This document shows, one piece after another, positions 1 through 7,036 of a stretch of DNA of 64,000 nucleotides. The notes beneath the pieces were generated by a model. It was not told the DNA's origin, searched no databases, and saw only the letters and a program-made list of their open reading frames with translations. Both the position numbers and the translations under genes were made by a program. This DNA is from Bacillus sp. 2B10 (GTDB lineage Bacteria; Pseudomonadota; Alphaproteobacteria; Sphingomonadales; Sphingomonadaceae). The first letter of the stretch is position 1. Each line of letters opens with the position of its first letter. The stretch is from positions 1 to 64,000 of the forward strand of contig RPSH01000011.1 of NCBI GenBank assembly GCA_003946805.1, given 5' to 3'.

Positions 1-215
1 GCAGCCTTCTTCTGTCATGCTCGCGGCGAGCGGTTTCGGTCCAGCCCATATGATCCCCGTGGTCTTCGCAACCCTCGGTGAATCACAACTGGCTGAAATC
101 GCTCAACCTAATTTCCGGTTGGGCTCTAAGACGCCCATAGTCCGCCCGGAACGGCTCAATGTCTTGTTCGCCTGCGCAGGGAAGGCCCCCGCGCCCGGAC
201 ACCGCGAATGCCCCG
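1..215. other. Left-edge stretch without a convincing gene
   Basis: No reading frame here has recognisable protein content. Positions 101-124 can fold into a hairpin with an 8-bp stem (one T-G wobble) around an 8-nt loop. No T-tract follows on either strand, so it is at best a weak terminator for whatever lies to the left. Confidence 0.4.
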
Positions 216-1100
216 TCACCCCTCGACCGGCGCCATCACCTCGATGATCCCCGCCGCGATCCTTGCCATCACCGGGGTCTTCGCCAGCACCTCGCCATCG
301 ATCGAGATCGGTAATGGCGGGATGGTTTCGATCCGCATCGATTGCCCGTGGAACGTGACCGTATCGACCCGGCGTGAATCGAGGCGGAAGAACCCGGCCG
401 CCCAGTTGCGCACGAGGCTGCGCTTGCCCTTCCCCGCGACGACCTGAACGATGATCTCGCCGCTGTCGAGCCGTGCTTCCTCGACCAGTTCGGTGCCGCC
501 GTGGAAGCGGCCGTTGGAGATGCGGACCTCGGTCGCCTGCATCCGCTTGGCGGTTGCGCCCTCGCCGACGACCAGCTCGAACGGATGGAACTTCGCGAAT
601 TGCAGCGAGGCCCAGGCAAGATAGCCGACCCGCCCGAACAGCTTCTTGACGCCGTGCGGCACGGTCTTGGCGATCTGCGGCGACAGGCCGATCGCGGCGC
701 AGTTGGCGAAATAGTCGCCATCGACCATGCCGAGGTCGATCCGCTTCGGCCTGCCGGTCTTCAGCACCTCTACCGCGCCGGGAATGTCGAGCGGGATGCC
801 GAGCGTGCGGCAGAAGCTGTTGGCCGTACCGAAAGGCAGCACGCCGAGGATGACGTCATGGCCCAGCAGATGGTCGACGAGGCTGCTGATCGTGCCGTCG
901 CCCCCGCCGAGGATCACGAGGTCGGGCTTGGCCGCCAGCGCGCGTTCCAGCGTCGGGACGAGGTCGTCGGGGTCCTCGACCGCATGGGCGTCGACCTCGA
1001 ACGCGGCGCCTTGCAGCGCGCGGCACGCCTCGGCAAACTGTGCCTGCCCGCTGCGCGACCGGGCATTGACGATCATGGCGGCGGAGCGGATGCGGTTCAT
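216..1100 (-). CDS. Diacylglycerol kinase-family lipid kinase (YegS/DagK-like)
   Basis: A 294-residue cytosolic or membrane-associated kinase that should phosphorylate a lipid such as diacylglycerol at the inner membrane. The nucleotide-binding signature GGGDGT lies at residues 65-70, preceded by the N-terminal I-V-N-x-x-S strand/loop typical of the DAGK catalytic domain. PFGTANSF follows about 30 residues later, and the C-terminal half matches the beta-sandwich of YegS-like proteins. I chose the start that begins MNRIRSAAM; an in-frame start 25 codons upstream would add a basic tail with no family match. It diverges from hemB across about 80 bp. The exact lipid substrate cannot be told from sequence. 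Confidence 0.85.
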   Translation of the reverse strand: MNRIRSAAMIVNARSRSGQAQFAEACRALQGAAFEVDAHAVEDPDDLVPTLERALAAKPDLVILGGGDGTISSLVDHLLGHDVILGVLPFGTANSFCRTLGIPLDIPGAVEVLKTGRPKRIDLGMVDGDYFANCAAIGLSPQIAKTVPHGVKKLFGRVGYLAWASLQFAKFHPFELVVGEGATAKRMQATEVRISNGRFHGGTELVEEARLDSGEIIVQVVAGKGKRSLVRNWAAGFFRLDSRRVDTVTFHGQSMRIETIPPLPISIDGEVLAKTPVMARIAAGIIEVMAPVEG

Positions 1101-1183
1101 GCGGTCGGTAACGATCCGTAACGAAAATGGAGCCACGCGACTTTGGGTTGATCGCCCTGACCGCTTGGCCCACAAGCCGTGCC

Positions 1184-2170
1184 ATGTCCGCTGCTTATCC
1201 TGCGCTCCGCCTGCGGCGCACCCGAGCCACCGGCTGGAGCCGCCGGCTCCACGCCGAAACCATCCTGACGCCCGCCGATCTCATCTGGCCGCTGTTCGTG
1301 ACCGAGGGCGAGAACGAGGCGGTCGGGGCCCTTCCGGGGGTCTCGCGCTGGAACCTCGCCGGGATCGTCGATCGCGCGCGCGAGGCGCGCGACCTTGGCA
1401 TCCCGGTGGTCGCGCTGTTCCCCAACACCCCGCCCGCGCTGCGCAGCGGCGACGGGGCGGAGGCATTCAATCCCGACAATCTGATGTGCCGCGCGATCCG
1501 CGCCATCAAGGATGCGGTGCCCGATATCGGCGTGCTGACCGACGTCGCGCTCGACCCCTATACCGCGCATGGCCATGACGGCATCGTCGACGCGGCGGGC
1601 TATGTCCTGAACGACGTGACGACCGGAGCGCTGGTGCGGCAGGCGATCGTGCAGGCGCAGGCGGGGAGCGATATCGTCGCTCCATCCGACATGATGGACG
1701 GCCGCGTCGCCGCGATCCGCGACGCGCTGGAGGGCGACGGGCATCACAACGTCCAGATCATGGCCTATGCCGCCAAATATGCCAGCGCCTTCTATGGCCC
1801 GTTCCGCGACGCGGTCGGCACGCATGGCCTGCTGAAAGGCGACAAGAAGACGTATCAGATGGACCCGGCCAACAGCGAGGAGGCGCTGCGCGAGGTCGCG
1901 CTCGACATCGCCGAGGGCGCCGACAGCGTGATGGTGAAGCCGGGCATGCCCTATCTCGACATCATCACGCGGGTGAAGGCGGCGTTCGAGGTGCCGGTCT
2001 TCGCCTATCAGGTATCTGGCGAATATGCGCTGATCGAGGCGGGCGTGGCAGCGGGCGTGGCGGATCGCGACGCGATGGTGCTGGAAACGCTGATGGCGTT
2101 CAAGCGCGCCGGATGCTCGGGCGTGCTGACCTATCACGCGGCGCACGCGGCGCGGCTGCTCGGCGCATGA
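1184..2170 (+). CDS. hemB: Delta-aminolevulinic acid dehydratase (porphobilinogen synthase)
   Basis: Condenses two 5-aminolevulinate molecules to porphobilinogen in haem synthesis. The two active-site lysines are visible: K198 in YAAKYASAFYG and the Schiff-base lysine K252 in MVKPGMPYLD. The metal loop at residues 120-133 reads DVALDPYTAHGHDG. Aspartates replace the cysteines of zinc enzymes, which places it with the magnesium-dependent class. The length of 328 aa is normal. The start codon gives MSAAYPALRL, the usual sphingomonad N terminus. Its stop overlaps the acetyltransferase start (ATGA), so the downstream genes are probably co-translated. Confidence 0.96.
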   Translation: MSAAYPALRLRRTRATGWSRRLHAETILTPADLIWPLFVTEGENEAVGALPGVSRWNLAGIVDRAREARDLGIPVVALFPNTPPALRSGDGAEAFNPDNLMCRAIRAIKDAVPDIGVLTDVALDPYTAHGHDGIVDAAGYVLNDVTTGALVRQAIVQAQAGSDIVAPSDMMDGRVAAIRDALEGDGHHNVQIMAYAAKYASAFYGPFRDAVGTHGLLKGDKKTYQMDPANSEEALREVALDIAEGADSVMVKPGMPYLDIITRVKAAFEVPVFAYQVSGEYALIEAGVAAGVADRDAMVLETLMAFKRAGCSGVLTYHAAHAARLLGA

Positions 2171-2697
2171 TCGGCACGGAACGGCTGGTCCTGCGCCCGT
2201 ACGCGGTCGGCGATCGCGCGGCGATCCTGTCGCATGTCGCCGACGCGGAGGTCATGCGCTTCCTGACGCCGTTGCCGACCGACGCGGATGTCGACGCGGC
2301 GATCGCGCGGCAGAATGGGTATCAGCGCGATCTCGGCTATTGTTTCTGGAGCGTCGAGGCACGGGCCGGCGGCGCGCTCGTCGGGGTATGCGGGCTGAAG
2401 CCGGGCGCGGCGGGCACGCCGCTCGAAGGATCGGTCGAGATCGGCTGGCGTTTCGGCCGCGCGCATTGGGGGCGGGGCTTCGCCCGCGAAGCGGCGGCGG
2501 CGTCGCTGGCATGGGGCTTCGACAACCTGCCCGACGCCCGGATCGGTGCGATCACCGTGCTGGCGAATACGCGCAGCTGGGGGCTGATGGAACGGATCGG
2601 CATGGTCCGCGACCCCGATGGCGATTTCGATCATCCGGCCGTGCCCGACGACAGTCCGCTCAAGCGCCACATCACCCATTGGAAGGCGCGTCCGTGA
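2167..2697 (+). CDS. GNAT-family N-acetyltransferase (RimJ/RimL type)
   Basis: A 176-residue GNAT-fold enzyme that would transfer an acetyl group from acetyl-CoA. It opens with TERLVLRPY, the classic start of RimJ/RimL-like proteins. The acetyl-CoA pyrophosphate-binding region is HWGRGFAREA, near residue 105, and the late NTRSWGLMERIGM segment is the family's conserved beta5-alpha4 region. ATG overlaps the hemB stop and its own TGA overlaps the GTG start of the next gene, so it sits in the middle of a coupled three-gene operon. Substrate unknown; ribosomal-protein or small-molecule acetylation are both possible. Confidence 0.85.
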   Translation: MIGTERLVLRPYAVGDRAAILSHVADAEVMRFLTPLPTDADVDAAIARQNGYQRDLGYCFWSVEARAGGALVGVCGLKPGAAGTPLEGSVEIGWRFGRAHWGRGFAREAAAASLAWGFDNLPDARIGAITVLANTRSWGLMERIGMVRDPDGDFDHPAVPDDSPLKRHITHWKARP

Positions 2698-4889
2698 GCG
2701 GTCCCGAACGTACCGCGGGCTGGCCGATTCGCTGGATCTTCGTCGCGACGATCCTGACGGGGTCGTTCCTGTTGTTCCTCGTCCAGCCGATGGTCGCGCG
2801 CATGGCGCTGCCGCAGCTGGGCGGGGCGCCGGCGGTGTGGAATTCGGCGATGCTGGTGTATCAGGCGCTGCTGCTCGGCGGCTATGCCTATGCCCATCTG
2901 CTGGGCAAGCTGATGCCCAAGGCGCAGGCGGCGGTGCATATCCTGCTGCTGCTGTGCGCCGCGGTCTGGCTGCCGATCGGGGTCAACAGCACGCCGACCC
3001 CGGCGGGGGTGGAGCCGGCGCTGTGGACGCCGTGGCTGCTCGCCGCGTCGATCGGCCCGCTGTTCTTCGCGATTTCGGCGCAGGCGCCGCTGTTGCAGCG
3101 CTGGTTCGCATTCATCTGTCCGGGGCGCGACCCCTATGCGCTGTATGCCGCGTCGAACGTCGGCAGTTTCGCCGGGCTGATCGCCTATCCGTTGCTGGTC
3201 GAACCGCTGCTGCCGCTGCGGGGACAGAGCTGGGGCTGGAGCATCGGCTATGCGCTGGTGTTCGTGCTGGTGATCGGCTGCGGGTGGCTGTTGCCGCATC
3301 GGCGCGAACAGGCGGCGGCGCCGGACGCCGGCGAAGCGCCGGGGCGGTGGCGGGTGCTGCACTGGATCGTACTCGCGCTGGTGCCCTCGGGCCTGATGCT
3401 CGCGACCTCGACCTTCCTGACGACCGACATCGTCGCGGTGCCGCTGCTGTGGGTGTTGCCGCTGGGGCTGTACCTGCTCAGCTTCACCGTCGCCTTCGCC
3501 GACCGGCGCGGGCTGGCGAATGCGATCACCACCTATGCGCCGATCACGATCCTGGTGTTCGGCGGCATGATGATCGGCGGACACCACGACTATCCGCTGC
3601 TGAGCGCGTTGGCGGCGCTGACGCTGCTGTTTGCGGTGTCGGTGACGCTGCATGCCCGGATGTATGCGCTGCGGCCCGAGCCGGCACGGCTGACCGGCTT
3701 CTACCTCGCCATGTCGGTCGGCGGTGCGCTGGGCGGCGTGTTCGCCGGACTGATCGCGCCGGTGCTGTTCGACTGGACCTATGAATATCCGCTGCTGATC
3801 CTCGCCGCCGGCATCCTCGCGCCATTGCCCTATCTGTTGCCCGCCACGCAGCGGCTCTGGCAGTCGGGCGGCGCGACGTTGCGGATCGCCGCGCTGCTGG
3901 CGGTGGCGGGGCTGGTCGCGATCGGGCTGGTCAATCCCGGCGCGATGCTGGGGCCCAAGCCCGAGCCGATCGCCTTTTTCGGAATCGTCGCGATCGGCCT
4001 GATCGCGATCGGATCGCGCATCCCGTTCGTCTTCGCGCTGGCCGGCGCGCTGTTCCTGTTCGGTGGCTATCGTGCGCTGACCCTGTCGCTGGAGCCCGGT
4101 GCCCGCACCCGCAGCTATTTCGGCGTCTACACGATCATCCGTGGCAAGGACGTCAACGAGTTGCAGCACGGCACGACGCTGCACGGCATCCAGCTGACCG
4201 GTACGCCCGAGCGCGAGCGAACGCCGACCACCTATTACGTCCCGCAATCGGGCGTGGGCGAGGCGTTGCGCGCCGCCCCGGCGATCTACGGCCGCGCCGC
4301 CCGGATCGGCATCGTCGGTCTGGGCACCGGTACGCTCGCCTGTTACGCGCAGCCGGGCCAGCTATGGCGCTTCTACGAGATCGACCCGGTCGTGGTCCGC
4401 ATCGCCCGCGATTCGGGCGCCTTCACCTTCCTGAAGCGCTGCGCCCCCGATGCGCAGATCGTGATGGGCGACGCGCGGCTGAGCCTGTCGGAGGAGCCGG
4501 CCGGCAGCCTCGACCTGCTGGCGCTCGACGCGTTCTCGTCGGACGCGGTGCCGATGCACCTGATGACGCGCGAGGCGTTCGACACCTATGGCCGGGTGCT
4601 CGGGCGCCGCGGGCTGTTGCTGGTGCATGTCTCCAACCGCTATCTCGACCTGCCGCCGGTGGTGGCGCGCACCGCGAGCGGGTGGATGGCGGCACAGCTG
4701 CCCTATCAACCGGCCTCGTCGCTCGGCCCGGAAACCGGATCGCTGTGGATCGCGCTGACCCGCGACCCCGAAGTGCTCGCGACGCTGCTGGCCGATGGCG
4801 ATGCGTGGGAACCACTGCCGATCACCGACGCCGAACCCTGGACCGATGACTATGCGTCGATCCTGCCGGCGCTGCGTGCCCTCAAGTGA
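2694..4889 (+). CDS. Fused multi-spanning membrane protein / spermidine synthase-like methyltransferase
   Basis: A 731-residue protein starting at GTG, overlapping the preceding TGA. The first roughly 440 residues hold about 13 hydrophobic segments with an MFS-like look. The C-terminal 250 residues form a soluble spermidine-synthase fold, with the nucleotide-binding strand IGIVGLGTGTLA near residue 538, then FYEIDPVVVRIARD and LDLLALDAFSSDAVP. Proteins of this layout are annotated as fused MFS transporter/spermidine synthase. Whether they make polyamines, methylate a lipid or export something is not established. Location should be the inner membrane with a cytosolic catalytic tail. A dispersed palindromic repeat begins within 10 bp of the stop. 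Confidence 0.85.
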   Translation: MSGPERTAGWPIRWIFVATILTGSFLLFLVQPMVARMALPQLGGAPAVWNSAMLVYQALLLGGYAYAHLLGKLMPKAQAAVHILLLLCAAVWLPIGVNSTPTPAGVEPALWTPWLLAASIGPLFFAISAQAPLLQRWFAFICPGRDPYALYAASNVGSFAGLIAYPLLVEPLLPLRGQSWGWSIGYALVFVLVIGCGWLLPHRREQAAAPDAGEAPGRWRVLHWIVLALVPSGLMLATSTFLTTDIVAVPLLWVLPLGLYLLSFTVAFADRRGLANAITTYAPITILVFGGMMIGGHHDYPLLSALAALTLLFAVSVTLHARMYALRPEPARLTGFYLAMSVGGALGGVFAGLIAPVLFDWTYEYPLLILAAGILAPLPYLLPATQRLWQSGGATLRIAALLAVAGLVAIGLVNPGAMLGPKPEPIAFFGIVAIGLIAIGSRIPFVFALAGALFLFGGYRALTLSLEPGARTRSYFGVYTIIRGKDVNELQHGTTLHGIQLTGTPERERTPTTYYVPQSGVGEALRAAPAIYGRAARIGIVGLGTGTLACYAQPGQLWRFYEIDPVVVRIARDSGAFTFLKRCAPDAQIVMGDARLSLSEEPAGSLDLLALDAFSSDAVPMHLMTREAFDTYGRVLGRRGLLLVHVSNRYLDLPPVVARTASGWMAAQLPYQPASSLGPETGSLWIALTRDPEVLATLLADGDAWEPLPITDAEPWTDDYASILPALRALK

Positions 4890-4896
4890 CTGGAGC

Positions 4897-5023
4897 TTGA
4901 TCCACTCATATTGAAACGGACGTCATCCCGGCGAAGGCTGGGATCTCCCGGTGATGGCGCGGAGCAGAAGCCGATGGAGACCCCAGCCTTCGCCGGGGTG
5001 ACGTTTCCATGCGGATGGATCAA
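4897..5023. repeat. Dispersed palindromic element, copy 1 (complete)
   Basis: About 127 bp with terminal inverted repeats TTGATCCA/TGGATCAA and two internal hairpins built on CATCCCGGCGAAGGCTGGGA and CCCCAGCCTTCGCCGGGG. The right end lies 4 bp from the stop codon of the lipoprotein gene on the minus strand, the left end 8 bp from the stop of the fused transporter gene. Relatives are at 5869, 14134, 16211, 20711, 37789 and 47179. It has no coding capacity. Confidence 0.85.
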
Positions 5024-5027
5024 ACAC

Positions 5028-5522
5028 CTAGCGGAGCGTCGCGTTGAGCGTGGCGATGGCGGTACGTTGTTCCGCGGCGGCCGCCGTCGCCTGCGCGACT
5101 GCCCGATCGAGCGCGGGGTAGGGCGGGGCACCGGTCGCGGCGCGATCGATCGCGAGGCGTTCGAGGTCGCCGAGCGGGGCGTCGATCGCGGTGCGTGCCA
5201 CGTCGAGCTGCGCCAGCGCGACCTGCGCCCCCAGCCATCGCTCGCTGCCTTCGCCGCTGCTCCTTGCCGTCTCGACCGTCGGTCGCGCCTTGGCAATCGC
5301 CGCATCGAACGCGCGGGCCGCACCCGCCACGTCGCGGCCCAGCGCCGCGATCCTCGCATCCAGCGTCGCGTCGGGCGTCGCCACCGGGACCGGGCGGTTC
5401 GGCTCGGCCAGGCTGATCCTTTCGATCGGACGTGGCAGAAGCGACGGATAGTCCCCCGCCGGTGCGGCACAGGCCGACAACAAGGCGGCGAACAGGACGG
5501 GGGAAAGGGGGACGCGGGTCAT
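5028..5522 (-). CDS. Small secreted lipoprotein of unknown function
   Basis: A 164-residue protein with a type II signal peptide: hydrophobic LSPVLFAALLSAC with the lipobox cysteine at about residue 18, followed by AAP. The mature part is alanine-rich and predicted helical, possibly coiled-coil (TLDARIAALGRDVAGAARAF and later AVAQATAAAAEQRTAIATL), like small envelope lipoproteins. No family is recognised. Start ATG chosen because it directly precedes the signal peptide. It faces the fused transporter gene convergently, with repeat copy 1 between them, and is followed upstream by the tRNA genes on the other strand. Confidence 0.7.
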   Translation of the reverse strand: MTRVPLSPVLFAALLSACAAPAGDYPSLLPRPIERISLAEPNRPVPVATPDATLDARIAALGRDVAGAARAFDAAIAKARPTVETARSSGEGSERWLGAQVALAQLDVARTAIDAPLGDLERLAIDRAATGAPPYPALDRAVAQATAAAAEQRTAIATLNATLR

Positions 5523-5562
5523 GCACCCTCGATACGCATCCAAAAAAATTCGCACAACGGGC

Positions 5563-5591
5563 TTGCCACCATCCGCTTCCCCCTCTAGCAG
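5563..5591 (+). promoter_or_regulatory. Putative promoter of the tRNA-Arg pair
   Basis: TTGCCA, a 17-bp spacer, then TAGCAG. Transcription would start about 7 bp downstream, roughly 8 bp before the first tRNA. The same TTG...N17...TAG layout recurs upstream of other genes in this window. Confidence 0.45.
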
Positions 5592-5605
5592 GCGGCCTCC
5601 ACAGC

Positions 5606-5682
5606 GCGCCCGTAGCTCAGCTGGATAGAGCATCAGACTACGAATCTGAGGGTCGGACGTTCGAATCGTTCCGGGCGCACCA
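5606..5682 (+). tRNA. tRNA-Arg (anticodon ACG)
   Basis: A 77-nt cloverleaf. The acceptor stem GCGCCCG pairs with CGGGCGC, the anticodon arm TCAGA/TCTGA encloses loop CTACGAA with anticodon ACG at 5640-5642, and the T-loop TTCGAAT is intact. The discriminator is A and CCA is encoded at 5680-5682. It decodes CGN arginine codons after A34-to-I editing. It lies 28 bp upstream of a near-identical second copy. Confidence 0.96.
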
Positions 5683-5710
5683 GTGGAACCAGGTCGACAT
5701 GACTGAGAAT

Positions 5711-5787
5711 GCGCCCGTAGCTCAGCTGGATAGAGCATCAGACTACGAATCTGAGGGTCGGACGTTCGAATCGTTCCGGGCGCGCCA
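5711..5787 (+). tRNA. tRNA-Arg (anticodon ACG), second copy
   Basis: Identical to the first copy at every position except the discriminator base, which is G (5784) instead of A; CCA is encoded at 5785-5787. It is very probably co-transcribed with the first copy across a 28-bp spacer. No T-rich terminator is visible directly downstream. Confidence 0.96.
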
Positions 5788-5868
5788 TTCTCCCCCAAAC
5801 CGCACCACCGACCACTCCGCCGCCCCGTATGGCGGGAACGTGCGTCCCCTGCGGTGTCCCGCGGCATC

Positions 5869-6008
5869 AGAGTTTGAGCCATCCGTATGGAACCGTCACC
5901 CCGGCGAAGGCTGGGGGTCTCCATCGGCTCCCGCTGCGCGCTACCACCGGGAGATCCCAGCCTGCGCCGGGATGACGTCCGTTTCCATAGAGATGGATCA
6001 AATTCTAG
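5869..6008. repeat. Dispersed palindromic element, copy 2 (complete)
   Basis: About 140 bp. The left end reads AGAGTTTGAGCCATCC and the right end TGGATCAAATTCTAG, with the two internal CCCCGGCGAAGG / CGCCGGGATGACG hairpins. The left inverted repeat has one mismatch (GAGCCA for GATCCA). Confidence 0.85.
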
Positions 6009-6050
6009 TCGGGTTGATCGCGGCGTCCCCTTTGCCGGTCCTGCCCCTGT

Positions 6051-6079
6051 TTGACCCGACGCGCGCTGCTGCATAGCAT
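6051..6079 (+). promoter_or_regulatory. Putative gntR promoter
   Basis: TTGACC, a 17-bp spacer, then TAGCAT; the predicted start is near 6086, giving a leader of about 90 nt. Confidence 0.45.
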
Positions 6080-6114
6080 CGTACGCCATCGCCGCGGGCC
6101 ATCGGACGTGCCAT

Positions 6115-6131
6115 ATTACCACTACATTACC
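6115..6131. promoter_or_regulatory. ATTACC direct repeat, possible GntR operator
   Basis: ATTACC occurs at 6115-6120 and again at 6126-6131, 11 bp apart, so on the same face of the helix. It lies just downstream of the predicted start site, a suitable place for autorepression. The link to this regulator is inference. Confidence 0.25.
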
Positions 6132-6176
6132 CGATCGGGACAGGCGGCCCGCACCGCCCATGGAAGAGGAAGCCGC

Positions 6177-6956
6177 GTGACCACGAAGGACGGGCAGGAC
6201 AAGACCGCCGATATCGATCCCGCCGGCGAAGCGGCCCTGGCCGAAACCGGCGGGGCGACCCGCAAGGGGTCCGGGCGACGACTGCGCGGTGCGGTGGCGC
6301 ATTATCTGGGCACCGCGATCGTATCGGGCCGGATCAAGCCGGGCGAATTGCTGACCGGTGAGGTCGCCAATGCCGAAGCGCTCGACGTGTCGCGCAGCGC
6401 CTATCGCGAGGCGGTGCAGGTACTGACCGCCAAGGGGCTGGTCGAAAGCCGGCCGAAGATCGGCACGCGCGTGCTGCCGCGCCGGCGCTGGAACTTCCTC
6501 GACCCGATGGTGCTGGCCTGGGCGTTCGACGGGGAACCCAACATCGCCTTCGTCCGTGGCCTGTTCGAACTGCGCGCGGTGGTCGAACCCGCCGTCGCCC
6601 GCCTTGCCGCCGAACGACGCGACAAGGACGATATCAAGGCGCTGAAACAGGCACTTGCCGGTATGCGCCGCTACACGCTGGCCACCGAAGCCGGCCGCGC
6701 CGCCGACCGCGATTTCCACGACGCGCTGCTCTACGCCACGCATAACGAGACCTTCGTCGCGCTCAGCGCCAGCATCGGTGCGGCGGTGAACTGGACCACG
6801 CAGTTCAAGCAGCGGCAACGCGCCCTGCCGCGCGACCCGGTGCCCGACCATAGCCGCGTGTTCGACGCAGTGGTGGCGGGCGATCCGCGCGCCGCGGAAG
6901 AAGCGATGACCGCGCTGGTTTCGCTTGCGCTGGAGGATACTCGCACCGCGATGTGA
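6177..6956 (+). CDS. GntR-family transcriptional regulator, FadR subfamily
   Basis: A 259-residue DNA-binding repressor or activator. The N-terminal winged helix-turn-helix covers roughly residues 30-105 (RLRGAVAHYLGTAIVSGRIKPG, then LDVSRSAYREAVQVLTAKGL). It is followed by the all-helical FCD ligand-binding domain, with the D/H residues of its metal-binding pocket in ADRDFHDALLYATHN and VPDHSRVFDAV. GTG start chosen because AGGAAG lies about 7 bases before it. Members of this group usually sense sugar acids or other carbon sources. The adjacent sialate-esterase-like hydrolase fits a carbohydrate role, but no pathway cluster surrounds them. Confidence 0.85.
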   Translation: MTTKDGQDKTADIDPAGEAALAETGGATRKGSGRRLRGAVAHYLGTAIVSGRIKPGELLTGEVANAEALDVSRSAYREAVQVLTAKGLVESRPKIGTRVLPRRRWNFLDPMVLAWAFDGEPNIAFVRGLFELRAVVEPAVARLAAERRDKDDIKALKQALAGMRRYTLATEAGRAADRDFHDALLYATHNETFVALSASIGAAVNWTTQFKQRQRALPRDPVPDHSRVFDAVVAGDPRAAEEAMTALVSLALEDTRTAM

Positions 6957-7036
6957 CGATCGCCGCCACCGTCCGCAGGGCTGGCGCGCGGCGGCCTGCT
7001 GCGCCATGGTAGCGGTCACACATCGGAGGGGGGAAT

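Larger units (their letters stand above)
5788..6176. other. 389-bp intergenic region between tRNA-Arg and gntR
   Basis: Holds no gene. Positions 5869-6008 are a complete copy of the palindromic element, 6051-6079 carry a putative gntR promoter, and 6115-6131 a direct repeat that could be an operator. I see nothing else in 5788-5868. Confidence 0.7.

Noticed and set aside
17..247. Short open frame at the left edge, plus strand
   Set aside because: No family resemblance, no ribosome site, and it runs into the antisense of the lipid-kinase gene.
2631..4247. 538-codon open frame antisense to the fused transporter gene
   Set aside because: Composition is rich in R, Q, H and D repeats typical of the complement of a high-GC gene; no domain recognised.
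5606..5787. tRNA pair as an integration site of a mobile island
   Set aside because: No integrase, no repeated tRNA 3' end downstream, and core genes follow.
5523..7019. Long minus-strand open frame extending the lipoprotein gene through the tRNAs and gntR
   Set aside because: It translates the tRNA genes and a repeat; only the last 164 codons, starting at the signal peptide, look like a protein.
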